DNA of 64,000 nucleotides, taken from assembly GCF_900187385.1 (NCBI RefSeq), contig NZ_FYEY01000001.1, positions 6,448,001 to 6,512,000 on the forward strand. The letters are read 5' to 3'. The position numbers and the translations under genes are program-made. The notes beneath the pieces were generated by a model. It was not told the DNA's origin. It searched no databases and saw nothing but the letters and a program-made list of their open reading frames with translations. Origin of the DNA: Streptomyces sp. 2114.4. GTDB lineage: Bacteria > Actinomycetota > Actinomycetes > Streptomycetales > Streptomycetaceae. Below are positions 43,701 through 52,642 of this stretch, piece by piece. The stretch's first letter is position 1; every line of letters starts with the position of its first letter.

Positions 43701-44630
43701 GTGGAGCTGCGGCAGGTGCGGTACTTCGTCATGGTCGCGCAGGAGCTGCATTTCGGGCGGGCCGCGGAGAAGCTGCACATCGTGCAGTCGGCGGTGAGCC
43801 AGCAGATCAGACGGCTGGAGCGGGAGTTGCAGACCGAGCTGTTCGACCGGTCGGCGCGCCAGGTGCGGCTGACCGCCGTCGGCGAACGGTTTCTGCCGGA
43901 GGCGCGGGCGTTGCTCGCCGCCGAGCAGCGGGCCCGTGCCGTCGTCGCCGAGCTGACCGCCGGTTGCGCCGCCACCCTGCGCGTGGGAACGAGTACCGGC
44001 CTGGGCGCCCATCTGGACCGCGTGCTGGAGACGCTGGCAGGGCTCGCCCCGGAGATCCGGGTGGAGCTGGTGGCCGCACCGGCCCGGGAACGGCTCGCCC
44101 GGGTGGCGTCCGGCGGGCTGGATGCCGCGTTCCTCCGCGGTGAGCCGCACGACGCGGAGCGGGACGGCCTGCGGTTTGTGCCGCTGTGGCAGGACCCGCT
44201 GGTGGCGGTCGTCCCGGCCCGCCACCCGCTGGCCGCCTCGCCGGACACCGTCGCGCTCGCCGCGCTCGCGTCCGTCCCGCTGGTGCTGACCGCGCGCCGC
44301 AACAACCGCGCCCTGGTCGACCTGGTCGTCGACGCCTGCCACGGCGCCGGCTTCACCCCCGTCCCGGGGCCCGCCTACGGCTCGCTGGACGACACCCTGA
44401 CGGCGATCGGCGCCGCCGGCGCGAGCGACGGGCTGTGGACCGTCGTCTACGCCTCGCACGCCGCCCGGCTGAGCACCCCCAGGGTCGCCTTCCTGCCCTT
44501 CCGTACCCCGGGCATGGAGCTCACCACCTCGCTCGCGGTGCGCCGTACCGATCCGCCCGCCGGAGTGGAGCAGCTTCTGCGGGCCTGCGCGGTGACGGAC
44601 GACCGCGCGGGGCCCGATCTCGATCGGTGA
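43701..44630 (+). CDS. LysR-family transcriptional regulator
   Basis: A 309-aa protein. N-terminal winged HTH VELRQVRYFVMVAQELHFGR, continuing AAEKLHIVQSAVSQQIRRLE, then the periplasmic-binding-protein-like effector domain (~90-300). GTG 43701 has a GGGGGAGG RBS; the frame upstream is low-complexity repeat. It is followed by a small tautomerase gene, a common target of LysR control in aromatic degradation. Effector unknown. Confidence 0.88.
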   Translation: MELRQVRYFVMVAQELHFGRAAEKLHIVQSAVSQQIRRLERELQTELFDRSARQVRLTAVGERFLPEARALLAAEQRARAVVAELTAGCAATLRVGTSTGLGAHLDRVLETLAGLAPEIRVELVAAPARERLARVASGGLDAAFLRGEPHDAERDGLRFVPLWQDPLVAVVPARHPLAASPDTVALAALASVPLVLTARRNNRALVDLVVDACHGAGFTPVPGPAYGSLDDTLTAIGAAGASDGLWTVVYASHAARLSTPRVAFLPFRTPGMELTTSLAVRRTDPPAGVEQLLRACAVTDDRAGPDLDR

Positions 44631-44802
44631 TCGCTGTGTGCGCGATCCGCTTCTTGGTCGCACGGCCCGTTCGCGATGGACTGAGCGCACGCCGGTCAAC
44701 CACCGCGAACTCGCGGAGAACCCGGGAACCCGGCTGCGGAACACGGGGGAGTCCCCTGCGTTCCGGCCTCTCAACGGCCCCATCCGACCAAGGAGTTCCG
44801 TC

Positions 44803-44985
44803 ATGCCGATCGTCACCGTTCAGCAGGGCCCGCGCAGCGTCGAGCTGAAGCGGGAGCTGGTCCGCCAGATCACCGACGCGTTCGTGGACGCGTACCGGAT
44901 CCCCGCCGAGACCGTGCAGGTCTGGATCCAGGAAGTTGCCACCGACAGCTGGGGCGCGGCGGGAACGCTGACCGCCGACAAGTAG
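44803..44985 (+). CDS. 4-oxalocrotonate tautomerase family protein
   Basis: A 60-aa protein, the typical length of a 4-OT subunit. It begins M-P-I-V-T-V; after Met removal Pro1 is the catalytic base. ELKRELVRQITDAFVDAYRI is the single helix and VQVWIQEVATDSWGAAG the second strand, whose Trp occupies the usual active-site aromatic region. An AAGGAG RBS lies 7 nt upstream. The preceding LysR gene (172-bp gap) probably controls it. Confidence 0.85.
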   Translation: MPIVTVQQGPRSVELKRELVRQITDAFVDAYRIPAETVQVWIQEVATDSWGAAGTLTADK

Positions 44986-45094
44986 CCAAGCGGCAGTCGA
45001 TGAGCAGCGGGCCGGCCTTCACGGGGGAGGGCCGGCCTGTGCCCCCGTACGGAGGCGTCACACGTCTCGTAGGGGAGGGCCGGGCCTTGTACGA

Positions 45095-45213
45095 CCCCTA
45101 CGGCCCCTACGGGTCTGTCAGGGCCCTACGGCCCCTACGGCCCCTACGGGAGTGTCCGGCCCGTACGGAAGTACCGCCCCTTAGGTGCCCCTACCGCCCC
45201 TACGTGCCCCTAC
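45095..45213. repeat. CCCCTACGG short tandem repeats
   Basis: Exact 9-bp tandem units CCCCTACGG at 45095-45103, 45104-45112, 45132-45140 and 45141-45149, with degenerate copies up to 45213. The array reaches the stop codon of the LuxR-type gene (45210). The rest of 44986-45209 shows no gene. Confidence 0.7.
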
Positions 45214-46058
45214 GGAAGCGCCCCGGCCCGCCGCGCCGCGATCACCGCCTGCAGCCGGGTGTGCGCCCCCAACTTCCGCATCCCGGACCGGAGATAGCTC
45301 TTGACCGTCTCCGGGCGCAGCCCCAGCCGCTCCGCCGCCACCGCATTCGTCGCCCCCGACGCCACACAGGCCAGGACGTCCACCTCGCGCGGCGACAGCG
45401 CCGGGCCCGCACGGTCCTTTGACCCGGGCCGCTTCGACGAGGCCGTCGCGAGCCGGCCGCACGCCGCCAGCATCTCCTGCCGCAGCAGCGGATCGGCGAT
45501 GCGCTGCGCCAGCGCCCGCAGTTCACCGTGCGCCTCCCGTACCTCCTCCCACCTCGTCGGCTCGGCGGCGGTCGGCTGCCGGGCCAGTGACAGCAGCCGC
45601 GCCGCCTCGTCCTGCAGCACCAGCGCCTGCTCCAGCTCCCGCGCCGCCGCCACGGCCGCCGATAGCGGCCGGTCGCCGAGCCGCACCGGCCGGCGCAGCG
45701 CCCCGTACAGCACCCCGCGCACCCGGCGCCGGACGATCACCGGCACCGCGAGCACCGACCGCAGCCCCTCCGCGGCCACCGCCGCGTCGTACTCATGGCT
45801 GATCACCGACGAGGCGCTGTAGTCGGTGACCGCGAGCGGCCGGGACAGTGCCACGGCCTTCCCGCCCAGCCCGTTGCCCTGCAGGATGTCCAGACCGTGC
45901 AGCACCGCGGTCTCCGTACCGGCCAGCTCATTGATGCGGTAGCGCCCCGCGCCGGACAGCAGACCGCCGAACGCCACCGGCAGCCCGCTCGCCCGCCGCA
46001 GCCGCGACAGCGCCGCCCGTACGTCCACCGAATCGCCCGCCGCCGGCTCGAGCTGCAC
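45210..46058 (-). CDS. GAF-LuxR transcriptional regulator
   Basis: A 282-aa protein. Residues ~10-165 are GAF-like (GNGLGGKAVALSRPLAVTDY, then LAVPVIVRRRVRGVLYGA), a helical segment follows, and a C-terminal LuxR HTH ends the protein (LSPREVDVLACVASGATN with AERLGLRPETVKSYL). GTG 46058 was chosen because GGAGG lies 7 nt upstream; ATG 46082 in frame lacks an SD. It is divergent from an acyl-CoA synthetase gene, so it may sense a fatty-acid or aromatic signal and control it (inference). Confidence 0.8.
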   Translation of the reverse strand: MQLEPAAGDSVDVRAALSRLRRASGLPVAFGGLLSGAGRYRINELAGTETAVLHGLDILQGNGLGGKAVALSRPLAVTDYSASSVISHEYDAAVAAEGLRSVLAVPVIVRRRVRGVLYGALRRPVRLGDRPLSAAVAAARELEQALVLQDEAARLLSLARQPTAAEPTRWEEVREAHGELRALAQRIADPLLRQEMLAACGRLATASSKRPGSKDRAGPALSPREVDVLACVASGATNAVAAERLGLRPETVKSYLRSGMRKLGAHTRLQAVIAARRAGALP

Positions 46059-46270
46059 GCCGATACCTCCGCTTCCCCCCATTCGGGGGTGGTGAGACCT
46101 GCGCCACTGATTACACGATGGCAGGGAGCGGTCCGGCAATGAGCAGGACACCGCGAGGCGGACAGGGGAAGGAGGCCGATGACGGACACGGAAAACGGCG
46201 CGGCGGGCCGCGCACCGGGCTGCTGGTACCGCACCGGAGGCTTACCTTTCCCTTGCACCTGACTGCGCGA

Positions 46271-46324
46271 CGGCATCTGACGGCATCCGACAGCTGACGG
46301 CATCCGACCCCTGACGGCATCCGA
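46271..46324. repeat. CGGCATCYGA direct repeats in a divergent promoter
   Basis: Four copies of CGGCATC(C/T)GA at 46271, 46281, 46298 and 46315, the last two 17 bp apart and embedded in CTGACGGCATCCGA units. They lie in the 406-bp gap between the LuxR-type gene and the acyl-CoA synthetase. Nothing else coding was seen in 46059-46464. Confidence 0.65.
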
Positions 46325-46464
46325 CTGCACGACCGTTGCCGTCGCGGAGCCAGTTGCTTCACGTGCCGTTGCCGCGGCAGAACCGCTGCCGTCAGGCGAC
46401 TGCCAAACTCCCCTTCAGCTTCCAGGCGTGTGGGTACCACATCCCTCCGAACACAGGAGAAAGC

Positions 46465-48006
46465 ATGCGGACACCGATGACGATCGCGGATTTCCTCGAC
46501 CGCGCCGACCTGGGCTTCCGCGAGAGCCCGGGGGTGGTCGACGAGCCGCAGCAGCCCGCCCCACCGGTGCCCGTAGCGACGTACGGCCGGTTCGCCGAAC
46601 GGGTCCGCGCCTGGCAGGCGGGCCTGGACGCCCTCGGGATCGGCGAGGGTGAGCGGGTGGCGGTGGTCAGCCACAACTCCACCCGCCTGCTGGAGCTGCT
46701 GTTCGCGGTGCCGATGAGCGGCCGCATCTGTGTCCCGGTGAACTTCCGCCTCAAGCGCGAAGAGGTCGCCTATGTGGTCCGGCAGAGCGGGGCCTCGGTC
46801 CTGCTCGTCGACCCGGAGCTGGAGGAGGCACTGGCCGGCATCGAGGTGCGGCACCGCTTCGTACTGGGCGAGCAGACCGAGTCCGAGCTGATGCGGTTCG
46901 GTGTGGATCCGCGCCCGTGGTCGCACCCGGACGAGGACGCCACCGCGACGATCAACTACACGTCGGGCACCACCGCCCGCCCCAAGGGCGTACAGCTCAC
47001 CCACCGCAACATCTGGGTCAACGGACTGACCTTCGCCCTGCACACCCGCGTGTGGGAGCGCGACGTCTACATGCACACGCTGCCGATGTTCCACTGCAAC
47101 GGCTGGGGGATGCCGTATGTGATGGCCGGACTCGGCGTCAAACAAGTGGTGCTGCGCAAGGTCGACGGCACGGAGATCCTGCGGCGGGTCAAGGAGCACG
47201 GTGTCACCCTCATGTGCGGCGCGCCCGCCGTGTGGAATGCCGTCCTCAACGCCGCGGCAACCTGGCCCGGCGAGATCCCGGGGCGCGACCGCGTGCGCGT
47301 GGTCTGCGCGGGGGCGCCGCCGCCGAGCGCGACGATCGCACGAATGGGTGAGGAACTGGGCTGGGAGTTCACCCAGATCTACGGCCTCACCGAGACGTCG
47401 CCGCTCCTGACCTTCAACCGGACCCTGCCCGGCGACGCGGACCTTCCCGCCGGGGAGCGGGCCCGCAAGCTGTCCCGTGCGGGTCTGCCCGCGCTCGGCG
47501 TCAAGCTGAAGATCTCCGACTCCGGTGAGGTCCTGGCCCGCTCGAATACGGTGCTCGAAGGCTACTGGGACAAGCCGGAGGAGACGTCGGCGGCGCTCGA
47601 GGACGACTGGTTCCGCACCGGCGACGGCGGCACCCTGGACCCCGCCGACGGCCACCTCACGATCTCCGACCGGAAGAAGGACGTCATCATCACCGGCGGC
47701 GAGAACGTGTCATCGATCGAGGTGGAGGACACGATCTTCAGTCACCCGGCGGTCGCCGAGGTCGCCGTGATCGGTGTGCCGCACGAGAAGTGGGGCGAGA
47801 CGATCAAGGCCCTGGTGGTCCTCGCCGAAGGGGCGACGGCCGAGGAGTCCGACATCATCGACCACTGCAAGCGCCACATGGCCGGCTACAAGGCTCCGAC
47901 GTCCGTCGAATTCCGCGACGAGATCCCCCGCACGGCCACCGGCAAAATCCAGAAGTTCAAGCTCCGTCGGCCGTACTGGTCCGGGCGCGACCGGGGAGTC
48001 AACTGA
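46465..48006 (+). CDS. Acyl-CoA synthetase (AMP-forming, medium/long chain or aryl acid)
   Basis: A 513-aa ANL-superfamily enzyme. The AMP-binding P-loop is NYTSGTTARPKG (residues ~169-180), YGLTETSPL the adenine motif, WFRTGDGG the hinge region, GGENVSSIEVEDTIFSHPAV the A8 block, and ATGKIQKFKLR carries the A10 lysine. It activates a carboxylic acid with ATP and CoA. ATG 46465 has AGGAGA 6 nt upstream. The substrate chain length cannot be read. It is followed 194 bp later by a second synthetase. Confidence 0.88.
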   Translation: MRTPMTIADFLDRADLGFRESPGVVDEPQQPAPPVPVATYGRFAERVRAWQAGLDALGIGEGERVAVVSHNSTRLLELLFAVPMSGRICVPVNFRLKREEVAYVVRQSGASVLLVDPELEEALAGIEVRHRFVLGEQTESELMRFGVDPRPWSHPDEDATATINYTSGTTARPKGVQLTHRNIWVNGLTFALHTRVWERDVYMHTLPMFHCNGWGMPYVMAGLGVKQVVLRKVDGTEILRRVKEHGVTLMCGAPAVWNAVLNAAATWPGEIPGRDRVRVVCAGAPPPSATIARMGEELGWEFTQIYGLTETSPLLTFNRTLPGDADLPAGERARKLSRAGLPALGVKLKISDSGEVLARSNTVLEGYWDKPEETSAALEDDWFRTGDGGTLDPADGHLTISDRKKDVIITGGENVSSIEVEDTIFSHPAVAEVAVIGVPHEKWGETIKALVVLAEGATAEESDIIDHCKRHMAGYKAPTSVEFRDEIPRTATGKIQKFKLRRPYWSGRDRGVN

Positions 48007-48200
48007 CGACCGGGGACGGGAGCCGATCCCCGGCTGCCGTTGATGAAGATCCCAAGGCCCCGTCTCCGGCGAGAGCCCCGTATCGAGCTGCGGGACCGCA
48101 CGGCGCAGGGCGACGGCAGTGCTGCCGCGTGCCGCGTGCCGCGACGGGAACCACCGATGAGCCGGCCGCACAGTGCCGGAGTACGCGAGGAGAACCACCG

Positions 48201-49883
48201 ATGAGCGATCCGCACGAGGACATGAGCGAGCCGTACCAGGACATGAGCGAGCCGCACCAGGAACTGTCGTACGCCTGCGGGGTCGCCGACCGGCCGTTGC
48301 TCGGGCACACCATCGGGGCCGATCTGGCCCGCACCATTGCCCGGTTCGGCGGCCGCGAGGCGCTGGTCGAGGTGGCGAGCGGCCGTCGCTGGACCTACTC
48401 CGAACTGGGCCGCGCGGTCGACGAGGTGGCGCTCGGCCTGCTGGCCAAGGGCGTCGGCAAGGGTGACCGGGTCGGCATCTGGGCGCCCAACTGCGCCGAA
48501 TGGGTCCTCGTCCAGTACGCCACCGCGCGGATAGGCGCCATCCTCGTCAACGTCAACCCCGCCTACCGCGTCCACGAGTTGGCATACGTGCTGCGCCAGG
48601 CCGGCATCTCGCTCCTGGTCTCCGCGACCCACCACAAGACCAGCGACTACCGCGGGATGATCGAGGAGGTACGCGCCGAGAGCCCGGCGCTGCGCGAAGT
48701 GGTCTACATCGGCGACCCCACCTGGGACGGGCTGCTGGAGGCAGGCGCCACCATCGGGCACACCCGGCTCGCCGAGTGCGAGAAGACCCTCACCGCCGAC
48801 GACCCGGTCAACATCCAGTACACCTCGGGCACCACCGGCTTCCCCAAGGGCGCCACCCTCTCCCACCACAACATCCTCAACAACGGCTACTGGGTCGGCG
48901 AGACCGTCGCCTACTCCGAACAGGACCGGGTGTGTCTGCCGGTGCCCTTCTACCACTGCTTCGGCATGGTCATGGGCAACCTCGGCGCCACCTCGCACGG
49001 CGCCTGCATCGTCATCCCGGGCCCCGCCTTCGACGCCGCCACCACCCTCCAGGCCGTCCAGGACGAGCGCTGCACCTCCCTCTACGGCGTCCCCACCATG
49101 TTCATCGCCGAGCTCAACCACCCCGATTTCGCCGGCTACGACCTCACCTCCCTCCGTACGGGCATCATGGCGGGCTCCCCATGTCCCGAGGAGGTGATGA
49201 AGCGGGTGGTCGCCGAGATGCACATGACCGAGGTCTCCATCTGCTACGGCATGACCGAGACCTCCCCGGTCTCCACCCAGACCCGCCGCGACGACGACCT
49301 CGCACACCGCACCGCGACCGTCGGCCGGGTGCTGCCGCACATCGAGGTGAAGGTCGTCGACCCGGCGAGCGGGGTGACCGTGCCCCGCGGGGCCCCCGGC
49401 GAACTGTGCACCCGCGGCTACAGCGTGATGCTCGGCTACTGGGAGGACCCCGAGCGCACCGCCGAGGTCATCGACGCCGCCCGGTGGATGCACACCGGCG
49501 ATCTCGCGGTGATGAGCGAGGACGGCTACGTCCGGATCGTCGGCCGCATCAAGGACATGATCATCAGGGGCGGTGAGAACGTCTACCCGCGCGAGATCGA
49601 GGAGTTCCTTTACTCCCACCCCAAGATCGCCGATGTCCAGGTCGTAGGCGTCCCCGACGCGAAATACGGCGAGGAGATCGCCGCCTGCATCATCCTCCGC
49701 GACCCCGAAGACCCCCTCACCCCCGACGAATTGGCCCACTACTGCCACTCCCGCCTCGCCCACTACAAGGTGCCGCGCCACCTCCACATCCTCGACGCCT
49801 TCCCGATGACCGTCAGCGGCAAGGTCCGCAAGGTCGAGCTGCGCGAGCTGCTGGCGGGGGAGCTGGGGCGGCTACGGCGATGA
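48201..49883 (+). CDS. Acyl-CoA synthetase (FadD/AMP-binding family)
   Basis: A 560-aa enzyme. P-loop QYTSGTTGFPKGATLSHHN, YGMTETSPVSTQ, HTGDLAVM, RGGENVYPREIEEFLYSHP and TVSGKVRKVELRE with the catalytic Lys are all intact. The N-terminus is an imperfect triple repeat (MSDPHED, MSEPYQD, MSEPHQE) not typical of the family. ATG 48201 has AGGAG upstream. It resembles the enzymes annotated as fatty-acyl or cyclohexanecarboxyl CoA ligases; exact acid unknown. Confidence 0.88.
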   Translation: MSDPHEDMSEPYQDMSEPHQELSYACGVADRPLLGHTIGADLARTIARFGGREALVEVASGRRWTYSELGRAVDEVALGLLAKGVGKGDRVGIWAPNCAEWVLVQYATARIGAILVNVNPAYRVHELAYVLRQAGISLLVSATHHKTSDYRGMIEEVRAESPALREVVYIGDPTWDGLLEAGATIGHTRLAECEKTLTADDPVNIQYTSGTTGFPKGATLSHHNILNNGYWVGETVAYSEQDRVCLPVPFYHCFGMVMGNLGATSHGACIVIPGPAFDAATTLQAVQDERCTSLYGVPTMFIAELNHPDFAGYDLTSLRTGIMAGSPCPEEVMKRVVAEMHMTEVSICYGMTETSPVSTQTRRDDDLAHRTATVGRVLPHIEVKVVDPASGVTVPRGAPGELCTRGYSVMLGYWEDPERTAEVIDAARWMHTGDLAVMSEDGYVRIVGRIKDMIIRGGENVYPREIEEFLYSHPKIADVQVVGVPDAKYGEEIAACIILRDPEDPLTPDELAHYCHSRLAHYKVPRHLHILDAFPMTVSGKVRKVELRELLAGELGRLRR

Positions 49884-50077
49884 CGCTTGGGCACGTACGG
49901 AGATGAATCCGCGCCCGACGACCGGGCGAGGGCGGCGCGCCCCTCGGCGAGCGTAAGGGGCCGGGTATCCGCGTCCCGCCCGGCTCCCCTCCGCCCCGCC
50001 GCGCGTGGCCGCCCCGCACTACCGACACTCCCCGCTGGCGCGGCGGAGACCTACCCGGGCGGGACGCGTCCACGGGA

Positions 50078-50306
50078 TCAGCGCCGGACGCAAGCGCCGT
50101 AGGCAGCGTACGAAGCGCCGAACTTCCCAGCCATCAGACCGTCCTCGACCCGCACCCGGCGCAACAGCCACGGGACGGCAACCGCCAGATAGGCAATCCA
50201 GATACCGAAGCCGCACGCCAGCATCCCGGGGGATCAGGCCGAGGAAACCGGTGTAGATGGGGCGAACCCGCCCGGGCAGCGTGCGCGGCAGCCCCCGCAC
50301 CCACAA
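50078..50306 (-). pseudogene. Remnant of an isoprenylcysteine-methyltransferase-like membrane protein
   Basis: On the minus strand RPIYTGFLGLIP runs in one frame and MLACGFGIWIAYLAVAVPWL, continuing LLRRVRVEDGLMAGKFG, in the next. One extra C in the CCCCCGGG run (near 50226-50232) explains the break. Joined, the pieces resemble the C-terminal half of ICMT/phospholipid-methyltransferase-like proteins (HPIYTG loop, membrane helix, then E-x-x-L-x-x-x-F-G-x-x-Y-x-x-Y). The N-terminal half is absent. 49884-50077 shows no gene. Confidence 0.45.
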
Positions 50307-50437
50307 TGCTCAAGACCTGTGGACCGGTGTCGGGGAGGGAGCGCGCGAAGGCCGTACCTTCCCGAATGACCCTGTGATGGTCATAGAACGCGACAATTAC
50401 CCGCTACTGGACTTCCTCAACACGGAGGTGGCCGACC

Positions 50438-50758
50438 GTGCGCGAAGCGCATCCGCTCCTGACTTTCTTCATGGACGCCGCCGACAATTGCTTCCCGCCG
50501 GTCGACGGCCGGGTGACGGTGCTGCCGCCCCTTCCCGGGGGGCTCGAATGCTCGGTCGCCTTTACCGGACACGCCGTCGTGGCCACCGCCATGACCGAGC
50601 AAGTCGTATACGCCCAGGGCCCGGATCTCGCCTGCGGATTCACGCCCTGGTCTTGCTCGACGCGGGCCCCGGACCGGGGAGGTGGCGTGCCAGTGACGGC
50701 GAGGAGGCCGCGGGCACTCCCGGAAAGGGGTTTCGTAGACACGCACCGTGATTTATAA
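50438..50758 (+). pseudogene. Truncated hypothetical/GNAT-like N-terminal fragment
   Basis: GTG 50438 with GGAGG about 9 nt upstream opens a 106-codon frame. REAHPLLTFFMDAADNCFPP and VTVLPPLPGGLECSVAFTGH look like a genuine protein start of a type I associate with Streptomyces GNAT-like proteins, but after about residue 80 the sequence turns into an out-of-frame-looking tail. No acetyl-CoA loop remains. Probably a decayed gene; assignment tentative. Confidence 0.35.
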
Positions 50759-50793
50759 GGCTGCCGGCACCAAAGCGAGAACCTCAGGGACGG

Positions 50794-51540
50794 TCAGTCA
50801 TCCGCCTGTTCAGGTTGATGACGTGGCTGTCGTCCTACAGGCCATCGGCTGGGATCTGCTGCCCGGCGGATGAACCCTTCCCGGGTGGGCGCGCGATGCT
50901 TGCCGGGGCCGTGGCGCGGTGTACTGCCGGATTCTTGTTGCTGTGGCCAGTTCCACGCCTCTTCGGGGAAGTCGTCGACGATGGCCGCCAGGGTTTCGGC
51001 CAGGGTCAAAATGTCCTCGTACGTCTTACGTCCGTACGTCCACCCGATGATGCGGTCGCCCTCGATGCGCCAGGCCAGCCGGGCGTCGTGCATGACCCGT
51101 TCCATGGCGTATGTGCTGATGAGAGCCGCGAAATCGGGATCGTCGGCGCAGTAGCGGACCAGGTGCGTGCCGAGGTTGGGCAGGTCCCTGCCGCGGCCGG
51201 TGACGCGGTTGAGGGCGGGAATTTTTTCGTCGGGGACATTCAGCCGACGGGCCGTGGCGGCGGTCGAGGGGAGGGCACGGAGCAGGGGGAGTACGGCCAC
51301 GGAATAGTTCCACGCGACACTGCTCTTGGCGCAACGCTTCCAGGCAAGGACATGGAACAGGCTCACCTCCTGACCGTGGAAGCTGCCCTGGACCAGATCG
51401 CGGATACCGACACCATCGCTGCCGAGGCTGAACGGGTAGCCGAGGCGGTCGAACGTATCGAGGAAGTCCCGACCGTGCTTGTGGTACGCCCAGGCCGGGT
51501 CCTCCCGGAAGCGCTTGATGCTTTTGCGAACCTCGAACAC
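50794..51540 (-). CDS. Hypothetical protein of ESX-type operon (DUF3137-like)
   Basis: A 248-aa soluble protein. The pattern G-x-F-H-G-Q-E-V-S-L-F-H, LPLLRALPSTAATARRLNVP, DDPDFAALISTYAMERVMHD and WRIEGDRIIGWTYGRKTYED resembles actinobacterial DUF3137-like proteins. The C-terminal ~50 residues are polar and probably disordered. It starts (GTG) 6 bp after the WXG-type gene, so it is the third gene of that operon. An immunity or accessory role for the secreted protein is possible by position only. Confidence 0.65.
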   Translation of the reverse strand: MFEVRKSIKRFREDPAWAYHKHGRDFLDTFDRLGYPFSLGSDGVGIRDLVQGSFHGQEVSLFHVLAWKRCAKSSVAWNYSVAVLPLLRALPSTAATARRLNVPDEKIPALNRVTGRGRDLPNLGTHLVRYCADDPDFAALISTYAMERVMHDARLAWRIEGDRIIGWTYGRKTYEDILTLAETLAAIVDDFPEEAWNWPQQQESGSTPRHGPGKHRAPTREGFIRRAADPSRWPVGRQPRHQPEQADD

Positions 51541-51546
51541 GATGGA

Positions 51547-52641
51547 TCAATCGTCCGATGCGGTATCGGTGTTGAGCTTATTGGCGTTGCCGTAGATGAG
51601 GCCGTCGATGGCGATCTGCTGAAAGGCGGGGAGATGGGCGGGGCCGCCCTTGCGGTGCACGCCGCTGATTGACTCGAAGGCCTTGTCCCCGGCGTGGTTT
51701 GCGGCCCCACCAACGGCTCCGCCGGCACCACTGAAGAGCATGTCCCGCCCGACGTTCCGGTCTTCGCCTTCGATCCACATCTCTCCCCCGTCCGCCGCGG
51801 CCTGCCCGCCCGCACCGCCCGCGCCCTCCACGGCCGTCCTGCCGAGGAGGTTGTTTCCCTTCAGCCCCTCGCCGATGGCCTTGCCGGGAGCCCAATCCGC
51901 TCCGTGCGACCCGCCACTGCGCGCCCAGTCCCCGATTTTCTGCCCGAGCTTCCCCGCTCCTGCCGAGATTCCCGTGCCCACTCCGGAGGCGATGGCGGCG
52001 TCTTGGAAGTCCTGCCCCCAGGTGATCTTCTGTCCGGTGAGGGCCTGTCCGCCAACGTTGCCGACGAAGTTGGCGCCGGTCCCCTTCGCGAACTCGATGG
52101 TGAACTTGAGCAGCTTGCTGTCCGCCATTGCCTGCTTCACCGTCTCGATCGCCTTGGCAGCCCTGATCAGGATCTGTCCGAGCCGGGTGATCTCGCCCGT
52201 AGCCTCGGCGATCTCCGCCGAGGCCGCACCCGCCGCGATGGCGTCGGAGAAGCCTGCGGTGAGCACCGTCAGGCCGATGCCGATCGCCACCGTCGCGGCG
52301 ATCTCCTCGGCCACGCGGTGGACCTCGTCGTTGGCCTTCTGGATGGCGTCAGCAGTGGTGTCCAGCTGATGGGCCACGGATGCGAACTGCGGCAACACCT
52401 TCCCCACCTGGCCCCTGGTGTGATTCCAGTGCGAGTGGAAGGCGTCGGCTGCCTTGCCGGTCCAGTTGTCGCCGAGCCGGGCGACCTCGTGGTCCTGCGT
52501 CTCGATCGTGGTCTTCAGGTCGTGGGCCATGTGCCGCCACGCCTCGGCGCAGGCCCGTAGCACGGACGGGTCCCCGCCGGGGTTGAAGAGGTCGAAGCTC
52601 TTCTCGATCTTCGGCTGGTGTTCCTGATGCTGGTCGCCCAT
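51547..52641 (-). CDS. WXG-type ESX/T7SS-associated secreted protein
   Basis: A 364-aa protein. Residues ~20-110 form a helical WXG-type hairpin (LGDNWTGKAADAFHSHW carries the W-x-G turn). A hydrophobic Ala-rich stretch (~108-145) follows, then a Gly-rich region (~185-330) with repeats of the G-x-G-x-x-x-G kind seen before C-terminal domains of polymorphic toxins. The last ~35 residues (HLPAFQQIAIDGLIYGN) are short, with no recognisable toxin domain. Operon: EspC-like gene 1 bp upstream, DUF3137-like gene 6 bp downstream. Confidence 0.75.
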   Translation of the reverse strand: MGDQHQEHQPKIEKSFDLFNPGGDPSVLRACAEAWRHMAHDLKTTIETQDHEVARLGDNWTGKAADAFHSHWNHTRGQVGKVLPQFASVAHQLDTTADAIQKANDEVHRVAEEIAATVAIGIGLTVLTAGFSDAIAAGAASAEIAEATGEITRLGQILIRAAKAIETVKQAMADSKLLKFTIEFAKGTGANFVGNVGGQALTGQKITWGQDFQDAAIASGVGTGISAGAGKLGQKIGDWARSGGSHGADWAPGKAIGEGLKGNNLLGRTAVEGAGGAGGQAAADGGEMWIEGEDRNVGRDMLFSGAGGAVGGAANHAGDKAFESISGVHRKGGPAHLPAFQQIAIDGLIYGNANKLNTDTASDD

Positions 52642-52642
52642 G

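Noticed and set aside
47886..49787. 633-codon minus-strand frame opposite the two acyl-CoA synthetases
   Set aside because: Shadow frame of two clearly real plus-strand enzymes with all AMP-binding motifs.
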